NCBI GenBank assembly: GCA_037179335.1
Contig: JAKZHN010000021.1
Location: 372,001-436,000, forward strand
Reading direction: 5' to 3'
From: Cyclaneusma minus
Lineage: Eukaryota; Ascomycota; Leotiomycetes; Marthamycetales; Marthamycetaceae
Length of the DNA stretch: 64,000 nt
A program made the translations under genes and the position numbers. Below are positions 12,697 to 24,242 of the stretch, piece by piece (positions within the stretch are counted from its first letter, which is position 1; every line of letters begins with the position of its first letter). The notes below the pieces were generated by a model. That model was not told where the DNA came from, ran no database searches, and saw nothing but the letters and a program-made list of their open reading frames with translations.

Positions 12697-13461
12697 TTTT
12701 GCGGAGAGTGAAGGAAAGCTTAGGGCAGTCGAAAGCAAGAATGAAGCCACAATCGGAGAGCCGGGATTGTTCGTGTGAGAAGAAGATACTGGACCTACCG
12801 GGAGGTTAACTTGGCCAAGTTGTCAGTCTGGTGCTTTTTCTTGCTAACGTAGTTGCTCAGGAGTCTTTTGTTCATGGACGATGACGTTGAGTGTGGGGGA
12901 TGCCATCAATGGTGGTGGGGTGATGCGGGGCACGGAGGGAACGGCATCTGCACAATCAAAACATCAGTCCACTTCAATAATGTTGTGTCCCGAGAGTTTG
13001 GACAGCATGCATGTGTTGGAACTTCCACCAGTAATCGAAGCCATCATGTCCGCTCCTGCCTTTTTACGGAAGGCGCCGAGTGCTCCTACGGCTGGCGGCT
13101 CGATGAACCGCCCGAGACAGCCGGATCTTGGGCTTCACATGTTCCAACACTTCCTCACATCTCTAAGATATTCGACATATAAGTAGGGCTGAAATTGGCC
13201 TGCTATATTGCAAGTACACCAAAACACCAATTCCCACATACATCATACAGAAAGCAGTAGGTCCGGTTACACACTCCTTCCTCTTCTTCGAATACAGGCT
13301 TTGTGACTAGCGTTGCCAACACAGCTTCCTCTCTGTGACATCATACGTCTGACCGGCTTCTGATCTTTACCGTAGACAAAGGACTGAGCAATTGAGCCTC
13401 TCGAATCACCAGCAAACCAAAACCGACATCCACGAGAAACTGCCCAGAACAACTACTCAAG
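12697..13461. promoter_or_regulatory. Bidirectional intergenic region between acetate kinase and phosphoketolase
   Basis: A 765-bp region lies between two divergent start codons of genes in one pathway, so shared regulatory elements are likely. Pyrimidine-rich leaders are seen near both genes. No specific operator was identified; shared regulation is inference. Confidence 0.5.
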
Positions 13462-16144
13462 ATGCCGGGCGAAATCATCGACAGACCCAATCCTCAGCCA
13501 TTGCCCTCTCACATCAGCGAAGATGTGCTTGAGCTTTCAGTCAAGCTTGACAAGCTTCAGCTGAGTGAACATGATCTTAAGGGACTAGAAGAGTTCCGGA
13601 GAGCTGCCAATTACATTGCTGCTGGTGAGCAACCTTCAATTCCCTTCATCACACAGAAAGTCACTTAATAGGCGAAAAGCCTGGCTAATTGGTAATAGCT
13701 ATGATTTTCCTGCAAGACAATGTCTACTTGCAGCGCGACTTAACCCACGATGACATCCGACCCCGTCTCCTAGGCCATTGGGGAACATGTCCTGGTCTGG
13801 TCCTGGTCTACGCCCACTTGAACTACCTCACCCGCAAGAACAACCTTGATACCATCTATGTTGTTGGTCCCGGTCATGGTGCTCCTGCCATCTTGGCATC
13901 TCTCTGGCTCGAGGGCAGTCTCGCCAAATTCTACCCTCAATATTCGAATGATAAGGAGGGCCTGCACAACTTGATCACGGGATTCAGTACCCCTCATGGC
14001 TTTCCCAGTCACATCAATGCTGAGACTCCAGGAGCCATTCATGAGGGCGGAGAGTTGGGTTATGCTTTGGCTGTGGCTTTTGGTGCCGTAATGGACAAGC
14101 CGAATCTTATTGTGGCCTGTGTCGTCGGTGACGGAGAGGCTGAGACCGGACCAACTGCGGCTGCATGGCACGCAGCCAAGTACATCGATCCCAAGGAGTC
14201 CGGTGGAGTCATTCCTATTGTCCACGTGAACGGCTTCAAGATTTCTGAAAGAACCATCTATGGCTGTATGGACAACAAGGAGCTAACTACGTTGTTCACT
14301 GGTTACGGCTACCAGCCTCGATTCGTTGAGGATCTTGAAGATATCGTAGGTTTCCGTGATACTTCCACCGTTGAATAATACTAAGACAAGGGTTTTAATA
14401 GGACCGCGACCTTGCGACAAGCATGCAATGGGCTCTGGACGAGATCCATAAGATCCAGAAGGCTGCCAGAAGTGGCCAGCCGATCATGAAACCTCGCTGG
14501 CCAGTTCTCATCATGCGTACCCCTAAGGGATGGAGCGGCCCCAAGAAGGTTGACGGCGAGTACGTCGAAGGAAGTTTCCACGCTCACCAAGTCCCCTTGA
14601 TGGCAGCGAAGACAAGCAAGGACCAACTTGCTGATCTACAGAAGTGGCTCAAGAGCTATGCTCCAGACCAGCTGTTCAAAGACAATGGTGATGTCACTGA
14701 TTCTGTCAAGAGCATTATCCCCGAAGACCCCAAGAACCGTCTTGGTCAACGTGTCGAGACTTACAATGCGCATGAACCTCTGGCTGTCCCTGACTGGCGG
14801 AAGTTTGGAGTCGAGAAGGGCTCGGAGCATTCTTGCATGAAAGCTGTGGGCGAGCTCCTTGATCAGACTCTTGTGGACAATCCCAAGTCGATCAGAATCT
14901 TTTCTCCTGATGAGCTGGTCAGTAATAAACTGGATGCAGTCTTTAACCACACTGGACGCAACTTCCAGTGGGATGAGTTTTCTAACAAGCAGGGTGGACG
15001 AGTCATCGAGATCTTAAGTGAACACTGTTGCCAAGGATTCATGCAAGGTGGGTTGTCGAGATCTATACAAGTTACGAAGAGTCTTTAACGAGTTTTAGGA
15101 TACACAATCACTGGCCGAACTGCCGTATTCCCAAGCTACGAAAGTTTCCTTGGTATAATCCACACCATGATGGTCCAATACTCCAAGTTCAACAAGATGG
15201 CCCACGAGACCAACTGGAGAGGAGACATTTCCAGTCTGAACTACATCGAGACCAGCACATGGACCCGACAAGAGCACAACGGCTTCTCTCACCAAAACCC
15301 CTCCTTCATCGGCGCAGTTCTCAACCTCAAAGCCTCCACAGCCCGCGTCTACCTCCCCCCCGATGCCAACACATTCCTTTCAACCGCCGCTCACTGCCTC
15401 CGCTCCAAGAACTATGTCAACCTCATGGTCGGCTCCAAGCAACCTCAGCCCGTCTTCCTTTCCGTTGAAGAAGCCGACAAGCACTGTCAGGCCGGTGCTT
15501 CGATTTGGAAATTTGCCTCCACGGACGATGGCCTGAACCCCGATGTCGTGCTCGTAGGTATCGGCTCCGAACTTATGTTCGAAGTTGTCTGCGCTGCTGC
15601 CATCCTACGCCGCAAGTGTCCAGCCATGCGCGTTCGTGTCGTCAACGTGACCGATTTGATGGTTCTCGAAGCGGAGTCACTGCATCCGCATTCCTTGACA
15701 CACGATGATTTCGACAGTCTATTCGCCCCAGACAGAGCAATCCACTTCAACTACCACGGCTACTCCAACGAGATCAAAGGCCTATTATTCGGTCGACCAA
15801 AGCTGGATCGCATTACGATCGAATCCTACAAAGAAGAAGGTAGCACAACCACCCCCTTCGACATGATGTTGCGCAACAACGTATCTCGCTACCACGTCAT
15901 GTTGGCAGCGATCCAGGGTGCGGCCAAGGTGAATGATAAGGTCGCATTGGATATGGTGAAGTTGGTGACAGAGGTGAAACATCAGGTCAGCAAGGTGCAG
16001 GAGTATGTGATGAAGAATGGAAAGGATCCCGAGGGGACTTTTGATATTCCGAAGTTTGAGGGGACGGTGTTTGAGGGAAAGAATCAGGGGAAGGGTGAGC
16101 AGGCTACGAGCAAGGATAAGGAGGATGGTTTTTTCGTGAACTGA
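13462..16144 (+). CDS. Xylulose-5-phosphate/fructose-6-phosphate phosphoketolase
   Basis: Thiamine-diphosphate enzyme splitting xylulose-5-P (or fructose-6-P) with phosphate into acetyl phosphate plus glyceraldehyde-3-P (or erythrose-4-P). Four exons: 13462-13624, 13699-14345, 14402-15047 and 15099-16144, giving 833 residues, near the usual ~800. The three introns of 51-74 nt all restore phase and family sequence (IAA|AMIFLQDN, LEDI|DRDLATS, FMQ|GYTITGR). Motifs: LLGHWGTCPG, VGPGHGAPA, HGFPSHINAETPGAIHEGGELGYAL, the ThDP signature GDGEAETGP near residue 197, NGFKISERTIYG, and the C-terminal RVVNVTDLMVL...FNYHGY region. The start is the ATG in CAAGATGCCG. Its divergent partner is acetate kinase, which uses its product. 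Confidence 0.97.
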
Positions 16145-16911
16145 TCATGGAGACGTGCTATGAGGAGTTTAGGGTGACTTTTGAGAAGAATGGGAAGGGG
16201 GTTTACTTTTAGATGATAAAGCGTTAAGCGGGGTTTACTAGTAGATATAGATCAGAAATACAATAGCATGGCTTTCCAATTTCCCACAGCGGCCCTGATG
16301 CGGTTTTTACTTTTTGCTCTCCAGTTCTCAAACCCTACGGCCATGAGTTTTTAATTGCGGAAAACTCTGCAAGGTACTTCGTTTTGTATAACCCCCCGGG
16401 GGGGGGGGGCTTCTTAGCATGACTAGCATCTGTGTATACGTGGAAATATATGAAAGCACCGATGGCTAATGCAACGCTGAGAGTTTAAAACTAATAGATG
16501 CCGAATCACCCATGTAAGTTCTGTATATTAGGACTCGTAACAATCTAGTCGGAATCCCCGTTCCACGATCTAAGATCTTTCTTTGGGCCAACATTTCGGG
16601 TTCACTGTGAATGCTTAACTGTGCGTAAAAGCTTCCATTCATCAATACCTGATGACAACCGCATTTTCGATTTGATCACAAGATTCTTCTCGGCTGACTG
16701 CATATCCTTTCGAAAGCATGAAATCATAGTCACAAATGTTGCGTGAAGGAAATAAGAAGAAGATAAAAGGGAAGGAAGAAAGAAAAATTGAATCCGCATT
16801 GAAAGTAAAAACAGTGCTTCTCAGTTTCCTTCTCGCAAATCATGACCTCGCTATGAAGCCAGGTCATACGGTCGTAGGACTGGGTTCTATCCATCCTCGG
16901 ACCCTGCAACC
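16145..16911. other. Intergenic, convergent 3' ends
   Basis: Between the phosphoketolase and 2EXR gene ends. It contains a C6G11 homopolymer run at about 16393-16409 that is likely length-variable. No supported gene. Confidence 0.5.
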
Positions 16912-18126
16912 TCACTCAAACTTTGCAGCCTTGACAGCCACAGCAAAATTAAGCCTTCTGAAAGGCAGATTCTCATCGGGGTCCAAATCCCTAACAGACA
17001 ACGCGGTGTAGAACGGTAGCATGACGTGTTCACAAACGAACTGATGATCGTCCCAATCGTCCTCATCATATAGACGACGAGTACGACCCTCCCGATCTAC
17101 CTCATAATAGTCGCCATCTCTGGTAGGCTCTCGGAAGTAGAAAGTTTCAGGAATCTGGGTAGCGTTGTCCAGAGTCTCTTCAGTTTCCGAGATTACAACG
17201 GTCAGTTCCTCGAGCTCCTCAAACGATTGTACGAATTCGAGAAGGCTCTGGAAGTGTCGGTTCTCGACGTCGTGGAAGTTGAGAGCTAGGTAGCGGATCT
17301 TTTGGTACGGCAGCGTGGCCAGGGCTCGCGGGGTGGCGTATGTGGAATCTCGGAGGTAGAAGATGTCTCGCTCGTAGTTGAAAATGCGCCCGTGATCTAG
17401 GTCCAACTCATGACGTGTCAATGCCACCTGCCGAGCGTCCACACATGCTGGTTTGTTCTGATCATCGGGTATGAAGTAATCCGCGTCCTTGGGCTTCGAG
17501 TATGCGAGAACGCGATCACGGGGTACTAGCGATTCCTCCCATATCATGAATCTCAGCTCTGTAGGGAGGTGCCGGAATTTGTGGAATTTGAAGCCGAACA
17601 TGTTGACCACTTCTTGACGGTGTAGCGGATCCACCATTCTGTGGTGTACCAACGAGGCAACGTTGTCGCATAGCTTGGGGCCGAGAGGATCTTTGCGGAG
17701 AATCTCAAACACTTCTGTGATTTTGGCTTTGAAGTTCGGACCATTGCTTTGATTGCAACCATAGCTGAGCCCGCAAAGGAACGCGGTGAGCTTCAATACA
17801 GAGTCTTTGACCGCGTTGACTTGGTCTTCGATTGTACCGTAAGGCGAGTCTCTGCTAAACTGGCACTTCATTGCAGTGAAGAAGATATCATGCAATCCAC
17901 TCTCCCCTAATTTTTGTAGATGCATCGACAAGTTGCTCTCTACTTCGGACCTGCTAGTGCTGACAACGTTGTTGGCATGGCTTGGTTCGGCACCACTGGC
18001 ACCATCTTGAGTCTGATCCACGATATTCAGTTCGGCTTCAACTGTCTCGTTACAATGTAACTCACCTGAGCCTACTCCAATGGTGAAGCTCTCTGGTCCA
18101 TGATCAGGGCAGCACTCCTCGTTCAA
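16912..18126 (-). CDS. 2EXR-domain protein, 5' end unresolved
   Basis: Open frame of about 404 codons with the fungal 2EXR signature FHKFRHLPTELRFMIWEESL around codon 190, followed by RDRVLAY, PACVDARQVAL and NYERDIFYLRDS, all typical of this large and poorly understood fungal family. A paralogue with the same order lies at 33.1-34.4 kb (for example AFLCGLSYGC here and AFICGLSYNC there). No ATG occurs in the open frame before about codon 68 (MHLQKLGE), and the frame closes upstream at a TAA just 5' of 18135. Either an upstream exon supplies the start or translation begins at that internal Met. A candidate first-exon end, ATG|GTAAGT, lies near 18374, but the join could not be proven. Function unknown. 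Confidence 0.7.
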   Translation of the reverse strand: MNEECCPDHGPESFTIGVGSGELHCNETVEAELNIVDQTQDGASGAEPSHANNVVSTSRSEVESNLSMHLQKLGESGLHDIFFTAMKCQFSRDSPYGTIEDQVNAVKDSVLKLTAFLCGLSYGCNQSNGPNFKAKITEVFEILRKDPLGPKLCDNVASLVHHRMVDPLHRQEVVNMFGFKFHKFRHLPTELRFMIWEESLVPRDRVLAYSKPKDADYFIPDDQNKPACVDARQVALTRHELDLDHGRIFNYERDIFYLRDSTYATPRALATLPYQKIRYLALNFHDVENRHFQSLLEFVQSFEELEELTVVISETEETLDNATQIPETFYFREPTRDGDYYEVDREGRTRRLYDEDDWDDHQFVCEHVMLPFYTALSVRDLDPDENLPFRRLNFAVAVKAAKFE

Positions 18127-19120
18127 ACGGTCGTCGGCGGGTAAGCTTTATTATTGAGGTATCACAGAGGGTCCAGAGTTGATGAATTTGGGGAGATTGC
18201 AGGGGAGGAGTACTAGTGAGAAGAACCGTGATTGTCGCTGCGTCGAGGACCTTCTGCTTTAACGCCAACGACTCTTGCGAGACGGAGGAAGATGGCTTTG
18301 GAAACAAGTAATCGTGGGTTACTCGGGTGAGGGGTTGAAGTTAAAAGAAAAGGAAGAATCATGAGAACTTACCATCGGCCAGGATTTTAATTCCCTCGCT
18401 GTAAGCCACGTAGAGGAGTGGAGTTGATTGGCTTGGCAGTTTTGCTTTTCTATGCAGGCCAAGTAAGGAACCCCGATTCTCTTGCCCTTTTAAACATTTC
18501 TTTCCAGCTTACTGGCATTACTTAGACCTTTGCTTTCTATTGCCTTTTCTCGAATTTCCCCCGTTTTTATTGTATGTTTGGTTATAAAGATAGCTTTATA
18601 CCAAAAACAATCACCGGTATGTCAATCTTACCTTAATACAGTAAGCGGGTTGGGGCCCACAGCACTACTTATCCTTGTGATCAGCGACAAGGGAGGAATA
18701 AAAATCCTGGCTCACTGGAAGTGGGAGAACGAGTCATTGAAGCGTCAGCCTTCTGAGCCTCGTGGTAACAAAAATGGACACGAGGAAAAATATACTCAGG
18801 ATGAAACTCAACTTACAGAATGGGACGTGCTTGTTTCAAAGGGATATATTGGGGTCTCTTGCGAAAATCTGTCTAGAAAGATGGCGCCTCTAGCAAGCAC
18901 CCAGTCAAGTGTTCCAGCCATGTAGGGATCTGTTTTTCGACCATGTCCGGCCAGTCTCTTCCACCCCAGTGCAGTATATCTGTAACTGGCTTATACCGCT
19001 TTACGACCCTTTCCAACTCCTAGTCCCAACGTATATAGACTTTCGTCTCAGTTGACCCATTCCATGACTCCAGATGCTCTTATTTGACCGCAGTCTCGCA
19101 TACCACAAAATAGCTCAGTT
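18127..19120. other. Intergenic, 2EXR 5' leader region
   Basis: The first 200-300 bases share short blocks with the 5' flank of the second 2EXR gene (GTGATACCTCAATA and AGG-CCTCGACGC), so they belong to the duplicated unit. A 131-codon frame at 18530-18925 starts at TTG and has no recognisable features. Confidence 0.4.
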
Positions 19121-20127
19121 CTAATCACTAGCAATAGGAGATATCGCAGCCATAGTCTGTCACCAAGTCAGCATCACGCCCCAACACCTACTCTCTCACC
19201 ACCAAACTTACCGCAGCCTGCTTCGGCTCAATAAACAACCCCTCCGCATCCGCCAACACCACCCCCTCCCTCCCATCCCCCTCCAACGTCTCAATCCGCC
19301 CCTCAACCCATGCTTTCCTCCCCTCCACCCTCTTCGTCGTTGCCTTCAGCACCACAAACCTCCCAGCCATCGTCGGCGCCCGATAATTGATACTCAAATT
19401 CGCCGTCATGCCCACCTTATTCGGCAACGCACTCATACAGCACCTCCCCAATCCCTCATCCAAAATCGTCGCCAAAAATCCACCATGCACCACCCCCGGA
19501 TATCCGCACAAATCCTCGCCCAAGTAGAAAATCGCAACGAGCGATTTGCCGCCCTTCTCAGTCCATACGACGGGCGGTACGACGACGCGCCCGGGGCCGA
19601 GGAGTGTGCCGGCGGTGAGAGAGTGGGGTCGTTGGGATGGGGGGATTTTGAGGTGTGGCCGAGACTCGATGAAGTCGGGGTTGGAGCGGAGGGAGATGGC
19701 GAGGGGGTGCGAGTTGAGCTCGGTGTCGATGCGGCGTGCGAAGTCATCGGTGGGCGTGTAGAGGAGGAGGGTTTCGGCGGCGGAGGGGGGGTTGAGCATT
19801 TCAAGCGCGACTTTGATGCCGGGGTAGGCGGCGATGAGAAAGCCGCTGGTGCAAACGAGGGCGAGAGCTAGGACTGTTGCAGTGCGGCGGAGGAGAGAAC
19901 TTTTTGGGGGCTCAGGGGAGGGAGCTTATCGAATGGTTAGTTGGGGTAGTGAAAGGTGGTTTGAGCTGAGAGTTACCTGTGAATTGGGGAGCTTGGGAGC
20001 TTAGGCGTCGAATTCCATGCTGGGAATACCGAGCCAAGGGAGCTGATAAAGGAAGAGAATGACGGGGAAGAGCGGATATGGGCCTCTGGAGGCCATTTCG
20101 CCTGAGCAGGCAGCTGGCGGAGAACAT
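19121..20127 (-). CDS. Hotdog-fold (PaaI-like) thioesterase with N-terminal targeting and membrane anchor
   Basis: Three exons are proposed: 20127-19977, 19924-19212 and 19156-19121 (299 residues). Exon 1 encodes an Arg/Ser/Leu-rich N-terminus (MFSASCLLRRNGLQRP) that looks like a mitochondrial presequence. Exon 2 opens with a single hydrophobic helix (TATVLALALVCTSGFLIAAY), then a hotdog domain with GYPGVVHGGFLATILDEGLGRC, ANLSINYRAP and the VVLKATTKRVEGRKAWVEG strands. The family hydrolyses acyl-CoA or acyl-ACP thioesters; the substrate is unknown. The last intron has an ideal GTAAGT donor and a CTGAC branch site. If it is not spliced, the protein ends instead with VSLVVRE at 19188 (295 residues). 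Inner-membrane anchoring facing the matrix is inference. Confidence 0.82.
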
Positions 20128-20690
20128 CAGAGCGTCCTAGTTGTCACGACATGCGAAATGGGGATGTTGGGGAAAAGATTGGGAGCAGCTTGTATCGGCC
20201 TCGGTTCGGGAAATTTCAGTCCGACCTTGGCGCCTAGCTACTCTAGCCACACTTGTCACTGCCACATTTCTTTTGATGAACATTGATGAGCTCTCTCTCC
20301 TATCATCACCGCCTCACATCGGATGATTTCGTTGGAAAGCGGCGGAGTCATGCAAACATGGAATATTGACCAAATCCAATCAGACACAATGACGATGCCC
20401 AGATTTTAGCATTGACTCGTGCTCAACATCATTCGCAGCTTCCTTGCAACTGCCGTGACCCTCCTGTGAGGCTGTGGGAAGAGGCTGTGAGGAAACCCCT
20501 GTCTGGTCCCTGCATCTCCACCTTCAACATGATACATATATGATATGAGAGAGCTCTCCCCGCAATCCCATAGCTTCTGAATACATATAAGACAAACCGA
20601 CACCTATAAACTCGAATATCTACTCTCCTAAATTCCAACATCACTATCATCCTCCATATCCTTCTACACTCTATAACCCAATCCGCAACC
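20128..20690. other. Intergenic, divergent promoters
   Basis: Separates the thioesterase and the small plus-strand gene. The last 100 bases before 20691 are CT/CA-rich, as expected for a leader. Nothing else supported. Confidence 0.45.
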
Positions 20691-21353
20691 ATGGCCACCG
20701 CCGAAACCGTCGAGCTCGGAGAAGCCCACTTCCCCAAGGAAGAAAGCCTCAAGACATTCGCCGACATCGAGCATGAGCTGAAAAGAACTCTGGTGCATGA
20801 GCGACACAGCTACAACAGTAAGGAAACCTCTCAAAAGCCTCCCCCTCCCCCGCCTTTAGGCAGAACCACCCATCCCCTCCATGAATTCCCATGACAAAAC
20901 CCAACTCACAATTCCAAATCCAGAGCACGAACCCGAATACTTCGTCGCCGTTTCCCACCTTTCCGACGAGCAACTTACCAACTTCTCCGGTACCTCCCCC
21001 TTTCCATCCAGTCCCCCATTCATCTCAATCCCATTTTCGTTTCCAAGTTCCCCTCTCCCATTCATATTCCCCCACCCTCGTACACCCATCAAGTTTCCAC
21101 TAACACACCCTCCCTCGCAGCTGAAAACTTCGAACTCGTCCGCATAGGCGAATCAGCATACGGCCTCCACCTCTTCGGCAAACTACGCCTCCCCGAACTT
21201 GAAAACGGCTATATCCACTTCCGCGCCTTCGTCTCCGGCGATGGTCCGAAATTCGACTGTATCCATACTGAAGAAACCGAGGCAGCGGATGGGGATAGGC
21301 ATTATCGTGCTATTTTTAAGAAGGATGATGTTTTGGAGTGGTTTACTACTTGA
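20691..21353 (+). CDS. Small protein of unknown function
   Basis: Three exons (20691-20817, 20924-20989, 21121-21353) give a 141-residue acidic protein; all junctions are GT-AG and in phase. The start is the first ATG (ACCATGGCC, strong context). Readable segments: FADIEHELKRTLVHERHSYN, EYFVAVSHLSDEQL, FELVRIGESAYGLHLFGKLRLP, and a C-terminal DRHYRAIFKKDDVLEWF. There is no signal peptide or membrane helix. The alternating charged and hydrophobic pattern suggests a compact soluble fold. I do not recognise the family. The clean splicing and protein-like composition make it a real gene. Confidence 0.75.
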
Positions 21354-21610
21354 GGGTAGATAAGGGGGCTGCGCTGCGGTTGTGGGGAAGTGAGAAAAGC
21401 TTTGTGGAATAGATACGCTTTGGACGAAATACCAGGGAAACGGGGGAATAAATCGCAATGCGCGAACTAGAAAAAAAAAAGTTTTTCGATTTTTCAATGC
21501 GGTCCCGGGGCTGGTTGTAATGATTCAAGCGCTCCCTTGATCGCGGTGTGAGGCTGTGAGCTGAAGGTAAATGTCAGATGCGAGAAAACCTGACAAGTAT
21601 ATTGCCCTTT

Positions 21611-22946
21611 CTACCTGTCCTTCTTCAAGTCAACCTCGATTGCCTTGTTGGCGTGGCCATTGCCATTGGCTTGACCATTGCCATTGACACTCGGAGCGCT
21701 CTGCTTTCTGACAATATCCGGCAGCGAAAATAGCTTGCTCGGCCAATACAGCTCATACTGATCATCCCTTTCCTTGATGCAATGCCTCAGCCAAATTCCC
21801 CAAACAATATAGAAATACGCTCCGGTGCCCGTCATCAGGTGCCTATCAATCGAATTAGCCATCTCCACCATCACCGCCCATCTCTATCTCGATATTTCCA
21901 AAAACCAGAGAAAAGAGAAGGAAAAGAGGGAAAGAAAGAAGGGGAAGGAAGGAGGGGAAGGAAGTAGGGGGAAGTGAAAATGGGAATTAGAATCCCGAAA
22001 ATCCACATACCACCAACCATGCCCCTCAAGCAAAATCCCCCACGGGAGTCCAATTTCGCGTCTTGCAACCCTCAGATTCGAGCAATACACATTATCCAGC
22101 GTCCAGATCCCAAACCCGCCTAGGAAAATGGACAGTCCCAGCGCAATCATCCACCACATCTGTTTCACAACCTCTGAATCTTTCCGCTTCAATGGATCTT
22201 TGCCGTTCACAGCTTTGCCGTTCTGCTGAGACTGATCCTGGGCGTGATACTTGGCCTTTAGCGCTGGGCGGACGTCATATTCCATTATGTAGATGCTGCG
22301 GAAGACGACGGTGGCGGTGAGGAGGGCGTAGGCGTTTTGGTGGAAGCTGGGGTCTTGGAGGTAGTGGTAGTAGAGGGTGATGAAGAGTGACAAGCCGGCG
22401 AGCCCTAGGCCGAGGCAGTAGAGGAATATGCGGTCTTTGGAGTATGGGCTGAATGTTGCAAAGCACATTAATGCTGTGGTGTAGATCATGCCGAGCTCGT
22501 CCATGAGCTGTGTTCCGTCTACAATCTTGAGTCAGAATCAGGTGTCTCACGTGATTTACACGATATATCGATGGTTTAAGCCCAGGAGGTATTCTTACAT
22601 TTTAGGGTACTGTGGAATAGCAGACTGGAGAGGCCGACTAGGGAATAGCCGACAAAGGCTACGAGGAAGATGGTGTCATGGCCGTTGCGGAGACAGTTTC
22701 GGACGCCTCGTAGGCCGAGCCAGAGGAAGAGGAGGTTTGTTACCGAGTTGACGATTTCGGCGGAGTAGATGGTGGCGTAGTAGTCCTGGGGGATATTATT
22801 ATACCACGGAACGAGTTGTGCTAGAGAGAGAAATTCTGACGAGTGATGAAAATGGTATCATTTACCTCTTCGCACCAGTTGATGGTCGAGGTGATGGGAG
22901 CCCAGAAACCCTCCCTTGCGGGGGGGTAATCGAAGGCGAAGCGCAT
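21611..22946 (-). CDS. Alkaline ceramidase (YPC1/YDC1 type)
   Basis: Integral ER/Golgi membrane hydrolase that cleaves ceramide to a sphingoid base and fatty acid. Four exons (22946-22866, 22785-22599, 22518-22011, 21842-21611) give 335 residues, in phase. Family motifs: YPPAREGFWAPITSTINWCEEDYY at the N-terminus, EIVNSVTNLLF, SSLLFHSTLKYGTQLMDELGMIYTT, and LEGHGWWHLMTGTGAYFYI near the C-terminus, with the conserved His and Asp residues of the CREST-type zinc hydrolase core. About seven hydrophobic helices are seen. The C-terminal tail has an NGNGQANGNGHAN repeat. The start chosen is the ATG directly before the conserved FDYPPAREG. An upstream ATG at 23234 (MVKLTGTGT), ending at a GTAAGT donor, may be an alternative first exon. 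Intron 3 (168 nt) is purine-rich on the plus strand. Confidence 0.93.
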
Positions 22947-23758
22947 CCTCAGATGTAGCGATGCGAAAAAGCCGTGACACGAGATCCGTGATATGAATCT
23001 GGCGTGTCACAAGATCTGGGAAAGAGCGGAACAGGAAGAGCTTCAAGAGGCTTAAGAGAGTTAAGTAAAGAGGAAGAAGCCAGGAAACTTCGGAAGCTAG
23101 GGGTGGAGAGAAGAGATGATGTAGATGGAAGTCCGCTTCCGTGACGTAGGTAGTAAATAGAGGTCTGAACTGACACGAGCTACTTACCTTCCCTGTCCGG
23201 CCCACGCAGGGTGCCGGTGCCTGTCAGCTTGACCATCGTTGGTTCGTGGTCATGGTTCTTATCGAGACGCTTCAGTGGTTTCTATGGATCCTGCCGAGCT
23301 ATCCGGATTGCTGGAGCGTGTCTTTGATGGCACAGCACGGTGCCTGGGAATCTGCAAGCGTTGGTGTCTGCGGGGTGTTTATCAGTCAGAGCTCCCTCGG
23401 AGTCAGGACAAGTCATCCAGGTTTGATCGTAGGCCATGGGATTGGATGCGGACGTGTACTCCGTCAAATCTATACTCTTGCGAGGGAAAAGTAGCGGGAA
23501 GTTGAAGGTTCAACGGGCTATTGATTAAAGTTGTGCTACTGCTCTAAGCGCACGGCTCGTCACGTCGAAAGCCAAGCTTAATTCCAAAACCTCAGCCCCA
23601 GCCGTCAACGCCTCCGAGCTTGTGACATCGCGGCTAGATACTTTTAGACACGGGACGCTACTACCAAGTACTAGCCAGACCAACGTCGAAGCTCCAAGCT
23701 CCTAGGCCCCACGCCGCAACACTGCGACCTCAATCGAGCTCCTTCACCAACCGCCAAA
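22947..23758. other. Intergenic, divergent promoters of ceramidase and prefoldin
   Basis: Contains the ceramidase 5' leader and a possible alternative first exon near 23190-23234. No other supported gene. Confidence 0.45.
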
Positions 23759-24242
23759 ATGTCCATCTCCAACGAGGCTCTGCAAAAGGTACCTCTCTCA
23801 TACCCGCCTTCTTCATACCATCCATCCACTGACTCCTCCCTCCCCAGCTCGTCCAAGAAATCGAAGCCCAAGCCATCGCCGCCCAGCAACAAATCAACAT
23901 CGTCAAGAACCAAGTCGCCATCAAGCAGCGCGACATGCGCATGCTGCAACTGACATCGACCGAAGTCTCCTCCCTGCCCCCCTCTACAAACGTCTACGAA
24001 GGTGTTGGCAAGATGTAAGAAAAACCCGCACCTGCAATCGTACCTGCCAACAGAATTTTGGGCTGATGATGGATTACAGGTTCGTCTACACCCCCGTCGA
24101 AGAATGTGTTTCGCGCATCAACAAGGAAACCGCCGGCCTGAAAAACGATGTCGATAATCTGGGCAAGAAACTGCATTACCTCGAGACGACGCATAAGAAT
24201 AGTCGCGAGCATATCGATCAGATTTTCAAGCGAGGGACTTGA
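23759..24242 (+). CDS. PFD1: Prefoldin subunit 1
   Basis: Beta-type subunit of the hexameric prefoldin chaperone, which delivers unfolded actin and tubulin to the CCT chaperonin. Three exons (23759-23788, 23848-24014, 24080-24242) give 119 residues, the usual size. The protein is two helices of heptad character (VQEIEAQAIAAQQQINIVK... and INKETAGLKNDVDNLGKKLHYLE) around the conserved hairpin TNVYEGVGKMFVYTP. Both introns are GT-AG and in phase; the second splits the Met codon of GKMF. The start is the only ATG before the first coiled coil (CAAAATGTCC). Confidence 0.94.

Noticed and set aside
16393..16409. C/G homopolymer run as a possible assembly gap
   Set aside because: Flanks read normally; it is more likely a natural or sequencing-length-variable homopolymer.
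18530..18925. 131-codon plus-strand frame
   Set aside because: Starts at TTG, low protein-like character, no splice or domain support.
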